Notes under the pieces: model-generated | Told to the model about the DNA's origin: nothing | Database searches by the model: none | The model's input: only the letters and a program-made list of their open reading frames with translations | Program-made: the position numbers and the translations under genes | From: Actinomycetes bacterium | GTDB taxonomy: Bacteria; Actinomycetota; Acidimicrobiia; Acidimicrobiales; JAJYXR01 | DNA length: 56,267 bases | Assembly: GCA_021801525.1 (NCBI GenBank) | Contig: JAJYXW010000029.1 | Location: 1-56,267, forward strand | Direction: 5' to 3' | Part shown: positions 28,020-36,987 of the stretch, piece after piece | How the letters are laid out: the number at the start of each line of letters is the position of its first letter | How positions within the stretch are numbered: position 1 is the stretch's first letter

Positions 28020-28978
28020 TCGGCGCCGGCCGTGGCCGCGTGGTGGTGACCGGGGGCGCCGGCTTCATAGGCTCGCATCTCTGCGACGCCCTCGTCTCGC
28101 GGGGCTCCTCCGTGGTGTGCGTGGACGACCTGTCGAGCGGCCGGCGCGAAAACGTCGCCCACCTGGACGGCGAGCCCAGGTTCGAGCTCGTCGTCGCCGA
28201 CGTCACCAGGGAGATCCCGGTAGAGGGCAGGGTGGACGCTGTTATGCACCTGGCCAGCGCAGCCTCGCCTGCCGACTACCTGGCGCGTCCCATCGAGACC
28301 CTTGCCGTGGGCAGCGAGGGCACGTCGAAGGCTCTTCACCTGGCTGCCGAGAGCGGCGCCCGCTTCGTGCTCGCCTCCACCAGCGAGGTGTACGGCGACC
28401 CCGCAGTGCATCCACAGATCGAGACCTACTGGGGGAACGTGAACCCAATAGGTCCCCGATCGGTGTACGACGAGGCCAAGCGCTTCGCCGAGGCCCTCAC
28501 CATGGCTTGGAGGCGCACCCACGGGCTCGACGCGGGGATCGCCAGGATATTCAACACCTACGGCCCGAGGCTGCGCCCGGGAGACGGCCGGGTGGTGTCG
28601 AACTTCCTCGTGCAGGCCCTCTCGGGAACGCCGCTCAGCGTGTACGGGCAGGGCCGCCAGACGCGGAGCCTCTGCTACGTGGACGACCAGGTGGCGGGCT
28701 TGCTGGCTCTTCTCGACTCGGGGCACGCCGGACCGTTCAATATCGGCAATCCAGAGGAGACGACCGTGCTCGACCTGGCCCACCTCGTCCTGGAGATGAC
28801 CGGGTCGCGATCGACGATCGAGCACCACGATCTTCCCGAGGACGACCCGGGGCGTCGCTGCCCGGACATCTCGGCCGCCCGGAGGGACCTCGGATGGACG
28901 CCGCGAGTCCCGCTCGTGGAGGGCCTTTCCCGCACGATCGAGTACCTCGCCCCACTGGTGAGCTCGGAGCGCGGATGA
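28016..28978 (+). CDS. UDP-glucuronate decarboxylase (UDP-xylose synthase)-like
   Basis: A 320-residue extended SDR. It has the loop [53 protein letters not shown] (catalytic Tyr-x3-Lys) and [10 protein letters not shown] with GRVVSNF, which match UXS enzymes more closely than other decarboxylating or epimerising SDRs. It would turn UDP-glucuronate from the adjacent dehydrogenase into UDP-xylose (or the 4-keto intermediate). GTG 28016 overlaps the upstream stop and the gene ends in ATGA over the next, so it sits in the middle of a coupled operon. A 4-epimerase-like SDR at 32873 could convert UDP-xylose to UDP-arabinose; that step is inference. Confidence 0.85.
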   Translation: MIGAGRGRVVVTGGAGFIGSHLCDALVSRGSSVVCVDDLSSGRRENVAHLDGEPRFELVVADVTREIPVEGRVDAVMHLASAASPADYLARPIETLAVGSEGTSKALHLAAESGARFVLASTSEVYGDPAVHPQIETYWGNVNPIGPRSVYDEAKRFAEALTMAWRRTHGLDAGIARIFNTYGPRLRPGDGRVVSNFLVQALSGTPLSVYGQGRQTRSLCYVDDQVAGLLALLDSGHAGPFNIGNPEETTVLDLAHLVLEMTGSRSTIEHHDLPEDDPGRRCPDISAARRDLGWTPRVPLVEGLSRTIEYLAPLVSSERG

Positions 28979-29748
28979 GCACGGACGGGGAGGGCGAGAG
29001 GGGTGGAGATCCGGTGAGCAATGCGGACACGTACAGTCCCGCCGAGCGGCCCGCGTACAGGACCCTGTCCGTGATTGTCCCGGTGTACAACGAGCGGAAC
29101 ACCGTCGCGGAGGTGATCCGGCGGGTGAGAGCCGCGCAGACCGGCCTGGAGCTCGAGGTAGTGGTGGTCGACGACGGATCGACGGACGGCAGCGACAAGG
29201 TGCTCGCAGCGTTGACGGACTCCACCGTGCGGGTGGTGACCCACCCCGGCAACCTGGGCAAGGGGGCGGCCATACGAAGCGGGCTCGAAGTAGTGCGCGG
29301 CGATCTAGTCCTCGTGCAGGACGCCGACCTCGAGTACGACCCCGACGACTGGCCAAGGCTCCTCGACCCCCTGATGAAGGGCAAGGCCGAGGTGGTCTAC
29401 GGAAGCCGGTTCACCGGCGAGCGCAAGAACATGCTCCCCTCCCACTGGCTGGGCAACAGGCTCCTGTCGCTCATCACCAACGTCTTGTACCGTACGACGC
29501 TCTCCGACATGGAGACCTGCTACAAGCTCTTCGACCGCCGTGTCATCGAGGGGATCACGGTCGACTCGAATGGTTTTGCCTTCGAGCCGGAGATCACGGC
29601 GAAGGTGCTCAGGCGAGGGTATCGGATATACGAGGTCCCGATCTCCTACGCGGGGCGCGAAGTCGCCGAAGGCAAGAAGATCACCTGGGTGGACGGCTTC
29701 AGGGCCATTTACACCCTGCTGCGCTACCGCGTGGGCCGTGTGCGCTGA
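28975..29748 (+). CDS. GT2 glycosyltransferase, polyprenyl-phosphate-mannose synthase-like
   Basis: A 257-residue family 2 GT-A glycosyltransferase of the DPM1 type, lacking the C-terminal membrane helices. Motifs: [32 protein letters not shown], the metal-binding [14 protein letters not shown] and DMETCYKLF. It probably moves a sugar (mannose, glucose or a pentose) from its nucleotide to polyprenyl phosphate for export. ATG 28975 overlaps the upstream stop; a later GTG (29014) after a GGTGGAG-like site is an alternative that removes a low-complexity 13-residue lead. The donor sugar is not determined. Confidence 0.88.
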   Translation: MSTDGEGERGGDPVSNADTYSPAERPAYRTLSVIVPVYNERNTVAEVIRRVRAAQTGLELEVVVVDDGSTDGSDKVLAALTDSTVRVVTHPGNLGKGAAIRSGLEVVRGDLVLVQDADLEYDPDDWPRLLDPLMKGKAEVVYGSRFTGERKNMLPSHWLGNRLLSLITNVLYRTTLSDMETCYKLFDRRVIEGITVDSNGFAFEPEITAKVLRRGYRIYEVPISYAGREVAEGKKITWVDGFRAIYTLLRYRVGRVR

Positions 29749-30799
29749 GGGCTGGCAGCGGCCGCCGGAACGCTCTCCTCGCTCCGCGGGCCCCCCCTCT
29801 TCACGCGTAGCAGCCGTCGTGGTCGACCATGCCTCCGGAGACCTTCTGACGCGCTGCGTGGAGTCCATCAGGCGCGAGGGCGCCTCCGAGATAGTCGTGG
29901 TGGACACCCTCCCGCTAGGAGAGCCCGCTGTGCCAGGCGCCACGGCTGTGCCCGGCGCCACGGCCGTGCCCGGCGCCCAGGCTGTGCCAGCAGAGGCTGT
30001 GCCCGCGGAGGCTGGGGTAGATGGCCCGGGTCGGCTCGAGCCCGTCGTCATCCGATGCGGTGTGAACCTCGGATACGGCCGGGCGGCAAACCGTGGGATA
30101 GCCGCGACCTCGGCGGAGCTGGTCCTCGTGAGCAACCCGGACGTCGTTCTCCACGAGGGAGCCCTGGCGCAGCTCGTGTCAACCGCCGAGAGCGACCCGG
30201 CACTCGGGATCGTCGGTCCTCGCATCCTCGATCCCACGGGCAAGCGCTACCCGTCTGCCCGGAGCTTTCCCTCCCTGGTGGATGCCGCCGGGCACGGTCT
30301 GCTCGGGCTGGTGTCCCCCAACAACCGCTTCACCCGCCGCTACCGCCTTCCCGAGCCAAACGCCTCAGGCGGGGAACAAGGCAGCGTCCAGGCGGCCCGG
30401 ACGCAACCCGTGGACTGGGTGTCGGGCGCATGCTTCCTCGCGAGGCGCCAGCTCCTGGAGGAGCTGGGCGGCTTCGACGAGGCGTACTTCATGTACGCAG
30501 AGGACGTCGACCTCTGCTGGCGGGCGCACCTCTCGGGCTGGGGCGTCGGTTACGTCCCCGGGGCGGTGGTGACCCACGTGCAAGGTGTCTCCACCTCGCG
30601 GCGCCCGTATCGGATGCTTGCCGCCCACCACCGGTCGCTGCTCCGGTTCGCGTGGCGAACGCTCGGGGGATGGCGCAAGGCGTACATTGTCGCCGTCGGC
30701 CCGGCCGTCGGCGTCAGGATGCTCGTGGCCTGGGCAGACCACGCCTGGCGGGGCCGCTCGAGGAGGGATCGCACGAACAGTGCTCCCGGCCCGTACTAG
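29738..30799 (+). CDS. WbbL-like GT2 rhamnosyltransferase
   Basis: A 353-residue GT2 enzyme like WbbL, which adds L-rhamnose to decaprenyl-diphosphate-GlcNAc to start the arabinogalactan linker in mycobacteria. It has NLGYGRAANRG, the donor-binding VSNPDVV, RYPSARSFPSL, WVSGACFLARR, GGFDEAYFMYAEDVDLCWR and THVQGVSTSRRP. A Pro/Ala-rich insert (29927-30010 array) interrupts the first strand region. GTG 29738 overlaps the preceding gene by 11 nt; no better start precedes the domain. Position directly after dTDP-rhamnose genes and before the pyrophosphorylase parallels the mycobacterial rmlD-wbbL-manC order (from memory). The acceptor here is unknown. Confidence 0.8.
   Translation: MCAEGWQRPPERSPRSAGPPSSRVAAVVVDHASGDLLTRCVESIRREGASEIVVVDTLPLGEPAVPGATAVPGATAVPGAQAVPAEAVPAEAGVDGPGRLEPVVIRCGVNLGYGRAANRGIAATSAELVLVSNPDVVLHEGALAQLVSTAESDPALGIVGPRILDPTGKRYPSARSFPSLVDAAGHGLLGLVSPNNRFTRRYRLPEPNASGGEQGSVQAARTQPVDWVSGACFLARRQLLEELGGFDEAYFMYAEDVDLCWRAHLSGWGVGYVPGAVVTHVQGVSTSRRPYRMLAAHHRSLLRFAWRTLGGWRKAYIVAVGPAVGVRMLVAWADHAWRGRSRRDRTNSAPGPY
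29927..30010. repeat. 18/15-bp tandem array in the WbbL-like gene
   Basis: Three 18-bp units (GCTGTGCCAGGCGCCACG type) followed by two 15-bp units. They encode repeated Ala-Val-Pro-Gly-Ala in a loop after the first beta strand. Confidence 0.85.
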
Positions 30800-30814
30800 G
30801 GTTGCACTCCGACC

Positions 30815-31765
30815 ATGGCTAGGAAAGCAACAGGAAAGTGGGTGGCGCGTGCTGCAGCCACCGGTGGGGGGCGCACCTATCGCGGCCAGGCTCCGATCAA
30901 CTGGTACCTGAGCCTGGTGGTCATATGCGTGCTCGGCCTGATCTCGGTTGCCTACAGCCGCTACGAGCTGCAGCATCCTTCGAGCTCCTCGGCGAGCAAG
31001 GCTGCGCCGGCCGTGGGGACGCACTGGTACGAAGCCGTCGGCTTCGACATCTGCGGGAAGGTGGAGCCCAACCTGCCGCAAAACCCGCCGTCTGGTCCCA
31101 AGGCGTCGACGCCGCAGATCTTCACCGCCGGCGACGGTCTCATCCACGTGTCGCCGACCACTTCGGCGTACGCCGGCGCAAACGCCACCCTGGGGCGCTT
31201 CGTATCGGGCTACAAAGGTCTGGAGCTGACTGCGACGACGCTGCGCTACCCGGGATCTCCGACATACAGCAACGGCAAGCGCTGCCCCAAGGGCACCCCC
31301 GACGCCGGCAAGCCCGGCAAGGTGCAAGTGCGTGTCTGGTCCTCGCCGACGTCCAGCTCCTCCACCCTGGTGAAGGGCAACCCGGGAAGCCTCCACCTCC
31401 AGGACGGGCAGATGATCACCATTGCGTTCCTCCCCAAGGGCGCCCCGTTGCCCAAGCCTCCGGCCCTCGACATCACCACCTTGCTCAAGACCCTCGCCGG
31501 CACCAGCGCCAGCAGCTCCACCTCCCTACCCTCCACCGGCGTATCCGTACCTTCCACCGGCGTATCCGTACCTTCCACCGGCGTCTCCGTACCTTCCACC
31601 GGCGTCTCCGTACCCTCCACCGGCGTCTCCGTACCCTCAACTGCGACCTCGGCGCCCTCCACCGCGACCTCGGCGCCCTCAACTGCCACCTCGGCGCCGG
31701 CGTCGTCAGGATCTCCCTCGAAGAGCTCCCCGCCGGCCAAGGGGACGTCGAGCTCCGGCAAGTGA
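30815..31765 (+). CDS. Single-pass membrane protein with STGVSVP repeat tail
   Basis: A 316-residue protein of unknown function. After ~28 basic residues there is one transmembrane helix ([18 protein letters not shown], about 30-47). An extracellular domain of about 160 residues follows, with two Cys (FDICGK, GKRCPKG) that could form a disulfide. The C-terminal ~90 residues are Ser/Thr/Pro/Val 7-residue repeats encoded by a 21-bp array, which would form a wall-spanning stalk or an O-glycosylated tail. TAGGGT lies 12 nt before the ATG, leaving a very short leader. It stands just before the pyrophosphorylase gene (7-nt gap). I do not recognise the domain. Confidence 0.75.
   Translation: MARKATGKWVARAAATGGGRTYRGQAPINWYLSLVVICVLGLISVAYSRYELQHPSSSSASKAAPAVGTHWYEAVGFDICGKVEPNLPQNPPSGPKASTPQIFTAGDGLIHVSPTTSAYAGANATLGRFVSGYKGLELTATTLRYPGSPTYSNGKRCPKGTPDAGKPGKVQVRVWSSPTSSSSTLVKGNPGSLHLQDGQMITIAFLPKGAPLPKPPALDITTLLKTLAGTSASSSTSLPSTGVSVPSTGVSVPSTGVSVPSTGVSVPSTGVSVPSTATSAPSTATSAPSTATSAPASSGSPSKSSPPAKGTSSSGK
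31533..31700. repeat. 21-bp x 8 tandem array in the membrane protein gene
   Basis: Units of GTATCCGTACCTTCCACCGGC type, five near-identical, then three diverged ACCTCGGCGCCCTCAACTGCC units. They encode the Ser-Thr-Gly-Val-Ser-Val-Pro tail. Confidence 0.9.
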
Positions 31766-31772
31766 TCTGAAC

Positions 31773-32882
31773 GTGAGAGCCGTCGTGCTCGTGGGCGGCG
31801 AAGGGACGAGGCTGCGCCCTCTCACCCGCACAACCCCGAAGCAGATGCTCCCCGTCGTCGAGCAGCCGATGATCGAGCGCGTCCTGGCCCAGCTGGGACG
31901 CCACGGCATCGAAGAGGCGGTCCTGTCGCTCGGGTACCGCCCCGACGCGTTCACGCGCGCGTACCCCGAAGGCCGGGCATCGGGGGTCTCGCTCGCGTAC
32001 GCTCTCGAGAGCGAGCCCCTCGACACTGCGGGAGCCATCCGCTTCGCAGCGCGCCACGCAGGGATCGACAGCACCTTCCTCGTCGTGAACGGGGACGTGC
32101 TCACCGACCTCGACATCGGGGCGCTGCTCTCCTTCCACCGCAGAACCGGGGCAGCCGCGACCGTCACGCTCACTCCCGTGGAGGACCCGTCCCGCTTCGG
32201 GGTGGTAGACGCAGACCATTCCGGCAGGGTGCGCTCTTTCGTCGAGAAGCCTGAGCCCGGCAAAGCGCCGAGCAACTTGGCAAATGCCGGCACTTACGTG
32301 CTCGAGCCGGGAGTGCTCGACTTGATACCAGGCACGGGCAGGTCCTCGGTAGAGCGCGACACATTCCCGCGCCTCGCCTCGCTCGGATCTCTGTACTCCT
32401 TCCCGAGCGACTGCTACTGGCTCGACGCAGGCACGCCCGAGTCCTACCTCCGGGCCCACCTGGACCTGATGAGCGGGGCGAGGGGCCTTCCGCCGGCCCC
32501 CGGAGCCATCGAGGTCGCGCCGGGCGTGTGGTCCGCCGGCGAGGTGCGAATCGACGGGGAGGTGTCCGCCGGATCGTTCCTCGGGGCGGGAGCCGTCGTG
32601 GAGGCCGGGGCAAAGGTGGTGCGCTCGGCGATAGGCGCGGGTGCTCGCGTGGCCGGAGGCGGCAGCGTCGAGGCTTCTGTGCTTCTCGCTGGGTCGCGGG
32701 TGGAGCCGGGCGCGCTGGTGAAGGGGTCCGTCCTCGGATACGGGTCCGCCGTCGAGCAGGACGCCGTCGTGGAGTGCACCAGCATCGTGGGCGACGGGGC
32801 CACGGTCCCTGCTGGGGCTCACCTCGAGGGTTCCAGGCTCGAAGGGCCTCTCCCCGGAGCGCAGGCTGCGCCGTGCGCATGA
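31773..32882 (+). CDS. NDP-sugar pyrophosphorylase (ManC/RmlA2-like) with LbH tail
   Basis: A 369-residue nucleotidyltransferase. It starts [18 protein letters not shown], the nucleotide-binding signature, followed by [22 protein letters not shown] and [11 protein letters not shown]. The last ~120 residues form an incomplete left-handed beta-helix. This layout matches mycobacterial ManC/RmlA2 (mannose-1-phosphate guanylyltransferase) rather than the shorter RmlA. GDP-mannose production fits the presence of ManB and a phosphomannose isomerase at 53-56 kb, though dTDP-glucose cannot be excluded. GTG 31773 is the first codon giving the family N-terminus. The end overlaps the next gene by 10 nt. 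Confidence 0.85.
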   Translation: MRAVVLVGGEGTRLRPLTRTTPKQMLPVVEQPMIERVLAQLGRHGIEEAVLSLGYRPDAFTRAYPEGRASGVSLAYALESEPLDTAGAIRFAARHAGIDSTFLVVNGDVLTDLDIGALLSFHRRTGAAATVTLTPVEDPSRFGVVDADHSGRVRSFVEKPEPGKAPSNLANAGTYVLEPGVLDLIPGTGRSSVERDTFPRLASLGSLYSFPSDCYWLDAGTPESYLRAHLDLMSGARGLPPAPGAIEVAPGVWSAGEVRIDGEVSAGSFLGAGAVVEAGAKVVRSAIGAGARVAGGGSVEASVLLAGSRVEPGALVKGSVLGYGSAVEQDAVVECTSIVGDGATVPAGAHLEGSRLEGPLPGAQAAPCA

Positions 32883-33820
32883 TGGTGACCGGCGGCGCCG
32901 GTTTCATCGGGTCCACGCTCGTCGACCGGCTACTCGCAGAGGGCCACGGTGTCGACGTCGTGGACGACCTCTCCACGGGGACTCTGGCCAATCTGGCCGA
33001 CGCCCGGCGCCAGGCTGACCGCGCGCTCACGTTCCACCAGCTCGATGTCCGCTCCCCCGAGATGGTGGACCTCATGCTGCGAAGACGCCCAGAGGTCGTG
33101 TTCCATCTCGCTGCCCAGGCGGACGTGCGCGTCTCGGTGGCGCGGCCGGTGTTCGACGCAGAGGTGAACATCCTCGGCACCTTGCGAGTCCTGGAAGGAG
33201 CGCGTTCATCCGGCGCGGCACGCGTGGTCTTCGCTGCGAGCGGCGGGACCCTGTACGGCGATCCCGACCCGACACATCTTCCCCTTGGTGAGAGCCATCC
33301 TCAACACCCCCTGTCGCCTTACGGGGTCGCCAAGAAGGCGGCCATCGACTACCTGCTCTCCTACCGGGAGCTCCATGCCGTGGAGTTCGCGGCCCTGGCG
33401 CTGGCGAACGTCTATGGTCCACGCCAGGATCCTCACGGCGAGGCAGGCGTGGTCGCCATCTTCGCCGAGCGCCTGGTGCGCGGTGAACCGGTCACGATTT
33501 ACGGTGACGGCTGCCAGACGCGGGACTTCGTGTACGTCGACGACGTGGTCGACGCCTTTGCCCGGGCAGCCACCAGGGGCGGCGGGCTACTGATGAACAT
33601 AGGAACGGGGAAGCAGGTCAGCGTGAACGACCTCGCGGCAGTGATGGCGGAGGCGGCGGGAGTCGCAGCGCCGCCGGTCTACCAGCCAGAGAGGCCTGGC
33701 GAGCTGCGCCACAACGCCCTCGACGCAGGACGCGCGGGGATACACCTGGGCTGGCGCCCGTGGACTGACCTCGCGGACGGCGTGGCCGCTGTCATCGAGC
33801 ACGTGCGCTCACGCGCCTGA
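32873..33820 (+). CDS. NAD-dependent sugar-nucleotide epimerase (GalE-like SDR)
   Basis: A 315-residue extended SDR with the loop [44 protein letters not shown] (catalytic Ser/Thr region) and SPYGVAKKA (Tyr-x3-Lys), then NVYGPRQDP and YGDGCQTRDFVYVDD. These match UDP-glucose/UDP-xylose 4-epimerase relatives; the exact substrate cannot be read. VRMMVTGG from GTG 32873 is the family start and overlaps the pyrophosphorylase; ATG 32879 (ATGA overlap) is an alternative. It is the last gene of the operon beginning at 24717. Confidence 0.85.
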   Translation: MRMMVTGGAGFIGSTLVDRLLAEGHGVDVVDDLSTGTLANLADARRQADRALTFHQLDVRSPEMVDLMLRRRPEVVFHLAAQADVRVSVARPVFDAEVNILGTLRVLEGARSSGAARVVFAASGGTLYGDPDPTHLPLGESHPQHPLSPYGVAKKAAIDYLLSYRELHAVEFAALALANVYGPRQDPHGEAGVVAIFAERLVRGEPVTIYGDGCQTRDFVYVDDVVDAFARAATRGGGLLMNIGTGKQVSVNDLAAVMAEAAGVAAPPVYQPERPGELRHNALDAGRAGIHLGWRPWTDLADGVAAVIEHVRSRA

Positions 33821-33847
33821 GAGGAGCAACCGGCACCTGGCTGGGGT

Positions 33848-33891
33848 GGGGCGTCTGGGCGGGGCGTCTGGGCGGGGCGTCTGGGCGGGGC
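33848..33891. repeat. 13-bp x 3.4 non-coding tandem repeat
   Basis: GGGGCGTCTGGGC repeated exactly three times plus five bases, in the 75-bp gap between the convergent epimerase and cofE genes. The unit is not a multiple of three. Confidence 0.9.
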
Positions 33892-33895
33892 AGGT

Positions 33896-34687
33896 TCAGC
33901 GGAAGAGATCCTCGGCCGGCGGGCGCACCACCTCCCCGGCCACCGACGAGCGCCGGAACCATCCGCGCTCCACCCCGCGCACGATCGCTGCCGGCACGAA
34001 CCTGTCCTTGCCCATTACGAGCTCTGCTGCCGCTGCGATCTCGTCCGCGACGCAGACCTCGGTTGCCACCAGCTCGCGTCCCATGGCATCGGCCTCGCCC
34101 CTCAGGTCGAGGATCGCAGCAATCCCGGCACAGCCGATGGCCACATCCGTCACACCCCGCCGCCAGGCACGGCCGAAGGTGTCGGAGATAACCACCGCCA
34201 CGCTCACGGCGGCCAGGGCCCGGAGCGCATCACGCAGGCGCCTGGCGGAGCGATCCGGGTCGAGCGGCAGCAGGCAAGCATGCCCGTCCTCGACGTTGGA
34301 GAGGTCGACGCCCGCGTTGGCGCAGACGAACCCGTGCACCGTCTCGGTTATCCTGAGCTCACCGCGACGGCGCAGCACCCTCACCGCTTCGCTCTCCACC
34401 AGGCGCACCTTGGCCTCGGGATCTGCCGGGTCGAGCTCGACCAGGCGACCTTCCGCCTTGGACACGACCTTCTGGGTCACCACGAGCACGTCGCCATCGA
34501 GCAGTCCCGCTCCGCAGGTCTGCAACGCGTCCCATAGCACCGACGCGAGGTTGCAGCCCCGGGCCACCTCGCCTACCCCGACGACAGGCAGCACCAGGAG
34601 CCCCGCTGCAGGCGCCGCCGGCACCGCCGGAATGTCCTGCGCCGCGGGCCCGGGCCGGAGCTCAGCCACCGGGACCGCCCACCGCAT
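33896..34687 (-). CDS. cofE: Coenzyme F420:L-glutamate ligase (FbiB N-terminal type)
   Basis: A ~263-residue GTP-dependent enzyme adding glutamates to F420-0. It has GDVLVVTQKVVSKAEGR, TVHGFVCANAGVD, the metal/GTP residues in SDTFGRAWRRG and TDVAIGCAG, and AAELVMGKDRFVPAAIVRG. It lacks the C-terminal FMN-reductase domain fused in mycobacterial FbiB, so the dehydro-F420 reductase must be separate. ATG 34687 overlaps cofD by 26 nt; GTG 34669 gives a 257-residue protein with a smaller overlap. The N-terminal ~28 residues are Pro/Ala-rich. Product F420 would serve F420-dependent oxidoreductases in this organism. Confidence 0.93.
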   Translation of the reverse strand: MRWAVPVAELRPGPAAQDIPAVPAAPAAGLLVLPVVGVGEVARGCNLASVLWDALQTCGAGLLDGDVLVVTQKVVSKAEGRLVELDPADPEAKVRLVESEAVRVLRRRGELRITETVHGFVCANAGVDLSNVEDGHACLLPLDPDRSARRLRDALRALAAVSVAVVISDTFGRAWRRGVTDVAIGCAGIAAILDLRGEADAMGRELVATEVCVADEIAAAAELVMGKDRFVPAAIVRGVERGWFRRSSVAGEVVRPPAEDLFR

Positions 34688-35600
34688 CGAGGGCGACCCT
34701 CGCCAGGCGCTCCGCGGCCGCTGGCGAGCTCATCAGGCTGGGCGCCACGACGCACCTGCAACCTGTGCGCTCCACCTCGGCAGCCAAGTCTCGGTCGGCC
34801 TCGTCGACGACGAGCGTTCCAGCCACCTCCGCGTAGACACCAGCTACACCGCTTACGGATGCTTCGATGCCGAGCTCCGCGAGCATCCTGGCGGCTGGGC
34901 CCTTGACCGCGGCGCCGGCGACGATCGGCGACACCGCCACAACAGAGTCCCGGCGGCAGGACAGGCCTGCAGCAACACCGGGTAGGGCCAGGATGGGCCC
35001 GATGGACACGATCGGGTTGGACGGGCATATGACCACGACGTCGGCCGCGGCAATCGATTCGAGCACTCCCGGTGCGGGGGAAGCGGCGTCGACCCCCGCG
35101 AAGCGGATCCCCCTGATCGGCACATCGTGGGCCAGGCGGACGAAGTAGTCCTGAAAGCTCACCTCCTCCCCGGAGGCAAGCTCGACGCGGGTCTGGACCG
35201 GGTCGTCGGACATCGGCAGGACACGAACGCGGACCCCGAGCGCCGATGCAATCTCGGCCGTCACCTGCGACAAGGTGGCACCGCTGCGGAGCCTGCCGCT
35301 GCGGAGCAAGTGGGTGGCGAGGTCGCGATCTCCCAGGCGGAACCACGTGCCACCCCCGAGGGCAGCCAAGGCGTCCATGACGTTCCACGTCTCACCGGCA
35401 AGGCCCCAGCCCCTCTCCTCGTCGGACAGCCCAGCCAGGGTGTAGACAACTGTGTCGACGTCCGGGCTCACGTGCAGGCCGTGGAAGACGTCGTCGTCGG
35501 CGGTGTTGGACACCACTGTCACCTGCGTCGGCGGCACGGCTCGGGTGAGGCCCCGGAGGAAGCGGGCAGCACCAACCCCGCCGGCAAGAGCGACGATCAT
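34662..35600 (-). CDS. cofD: 2-phospho-L-lactate / phosphoenolpyruvate transferase for F420 (CofD/FbiA)
   Basis: A 312-residue enzyme that joins the LPPG or EPPG intermediate to Fo to give (dehydro-)F420-0. Recognisable are VALAGGVGAARFLRGL, VVSNTADDD near 29-37, LGDRDLATHLLRS, PMSDDPV and ICPSNPIVSIGPILALPG. The start is ATG 35600 with TAGCCT eight bases upstream; the long open frame beyond it is the antisense of a glycosyltransferase gene. It is co-transcribed with cofE through a coding overlap. Actinobacterial FbiA uses phosphoenolpyruvate-derived EPPG, which I assume here. Confidence 0.95.
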   Translation of the reverse strand: MIVALAGGVGAARFLRGLTRAVPPTQVTVVSNTADDDVFHGLHVSPDVDTVVYTLAGLSDEERGWGLAGETWNVMDALAALGGGTWFRLGDRDLATHLLRSGRLRSGATLSQVTAEIASALGVRVRVLPMSDDPVQTRVELASGEEVSFQDYFVRLAHDVPIRGIRFAGVDAASPAPGVLESIAAADVVVICPSNPIVSIGPILALPGVAAGLSCRRDSVVAVSPIVAGAAVKGPAARMLAELGIEASVSGVAGVYAEVAGTLVVDEADRDLAAEVERTGCRCVVAPSLMSSPAAAERLARVALDAVGGPGG

Positions 35601-35614
35601 CGCAGGCGAGGCTA
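35601..35614 (-). promoter_or_regulatory. TAGCCT -10 box, leaderless start of cofD
   Basis: On the minus strand TAGCCT (35614-35609) precedes ATG 35600 by eight bases with no ribosome binding site. Confidence 0.5.
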
Positions 35615-35699
35615 GTGCGCCAGCACGGCTCCCCGTTTCTCCTGCTGAGCTCACCATCGCGTGTGCGGTGCTCGCTATCTCGTGTGCAAGGCTCTGGCT

Positions 35700-36968
35700 G
35701 TGAGCGCCCTGTCCCCGCCACGCCGTAGCGCCGCAGCTCTCAGGGTCGCGCTCGACGCCACGCCGCTCATCGGTCGCAGGACGGGGGTGGGAGAGTTCGT
35801 GGCAGGTGCGCTCTGCGCTCTGACGAAAGAAGCGCCTCGACGCAACATGTGGCTCGGAGCGTACGCAGTGACGCTGCGCGGCCGCGGCTCGCTCGATGCC
35901 CACCTCCCTCCGGGGGTGAACGCCATAGCCGGCCTGATGCCGGCGAGGCCCCTGCACGCCGCGTGGAGAGCTGCCGGACTCCCTCGCATCGAGCACTGGA
36001 CAGGTCCCCTGGACGTCGTCCACGGGACCAACTACGTGGTCCCCCCGGCCAGGAGGGCAGCCAGGGTCGTGTCGGTCCACGACATGGCGGTGGTGCGCTT
36101 CCCCGAGCTGTGCGACCCCGCAACGCTCGTCTTCGCGAAGCTGGTGCGCCGCGCGCTCCGCGGCGGAGCCTGGGTGCAGACGCCCTCCAAGGCCGTGGCG
36201 GAGGAGGTCATCGACGTATTCTCCGCTGACCCCGGCATGGTGCGCGTGGTTCCCTACGGGGTTCCCACCGAGCGCTCGGACGCTGCGGAGAGCGCCGGCG
36301 AGGCAGGCCTCTCCCATGAATCCCGCGAGCCCGGTACACCCCACGAACCCGGTAAACCCCACGAGCCCGGCACGACCAGCGCGCTCGGCGACCTGCTGCC
36401 CGCGGGCACGTCGCGCTACGTGCTAGCCCTTGGGCGAGTGGAGCCTCGAAAAGACCTCACGACGCTGGTGAGCGCCTTCGGCGCCATCGCCGCGGCACGT
36501 TCCGGGACCGCCCTGGTCGTCGCCGGACCAGACGGATGGGGCACCGAAGCGTTCGAGCAGGCACGCCGGGGTTCGGCGTGCCCGGAGCGCATCGTGCGGG
36601 TGAGCTCCGTGAGCGACGAGCTGCGAGAGCTGCTCCTGGCCAACGCCAGCGCGTTCGCGTACCCGTCGATCTACGAGGGGTTCGGATTCCCCCCGCTCGA
36701 GGCGATGGCGACGGGGGTGCCAGTAGTGGCGACTGACACGGGATCGCTCCCCGAGGTACTCGGGGACGCCGCTCTGCTCGTGCCAACTCGAGACAAGCAT
36801 GCGCTCGCGGAGGCTCTTGCAGCCATCCTCGACGACACGAAGCTTGCAGACAACCTCGCCCAGCGCGGTAGAGAGCGCGCGTCGCTCTTCACCTGGCAGG
36901 CCTGCGCCGCCGGCCTCGCCGATCTCTACCAGGATGCTTCTGCCGCCATGGGTGGCACGAGGCCTTGA
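35700..36968 (+). CDS. GT4 glycosyltransferase (1 of 4 in tandem)
   Basis: A ~422-residue GT-B enzyme of family 4. The N-terminal domain opens VALDATPLIGRRTGVGEFV, with DVVHGTNYVVPP and VHDMAVVRFPE. The C-terminal domain has LGRVEPRKDLTTLV and the phosphate-binding YEGFGFPPLEAMA (Glu-x7-Glu). An 18-bp array (36327-36377) adds a His-Glu-Pro-Gly loop between domains. The start is uncertain: GTG 35700 or in-frame GTGs at 35661 and 35682. It is closest to the next gene, suggesting tandem duplication. It is divergent from cofD. Donor and acceptor are unknown; location in a glycan locus suggests polysaccharide assembly. Confidence 0.87.
   Translation: MSALSPPRRSAAALRVALDATPLIGRRTGVGEFVAGALCALTKEAPRRNMWLGAYAVTLRGRGSLDAHLPPGVNAIAGLMPARPLHAAWRAAGLPRIEHWTGPLDVVHGTNYVVPPARRAARVVSVHDMAVVRFPELCDPATLVFAKLVRRALRGGAWVQTPSKAVAEEVIDVFSADPGMVRVVPYGVPTERSDAAESAGEAGLSHESREPGTPHEPGKPHEPGTTSALGDLLPAGTSRYVLALGRVEPRKDLTTLVSAFGAIAAARSGTALVVAGPDGWGTEAFEQARRGSACPERIVRVSSVSDELRELLLANASAFAYPSIYEGFGFPPLEAMATGVPVVATDTGSLPEVLGDAALLVPTRDKHALAEALAAILDDTKLADNLAQRGRERASLFTWQACAAGLADLYQDASAAMGGTRP
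36327..36377. repeat. 18-bp tandem array in first GT4 gene
   Basis: Two 18-bp units and a partial third (GAGCCCGGTACACCCCAC type) encoding Glu-Pro-Gly-x-Pro-His in the interdomain loop. Confidence 0.8.
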
Positions 36969-36987
36969 CACACAGTGGGCCATTGCC

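Noticed and set aside
27995..29356. 453-codon minus-strand frame opposite the sugar genes
   Set aside because: Covers three well-supported plus-strand genes; composition typical of GC-skew shadows.
35601..36362. Longer cofD starting at 36362
   Set aside because: The extension is antisense to a GT4 gene; the CofD family begins at the Met at 35600.
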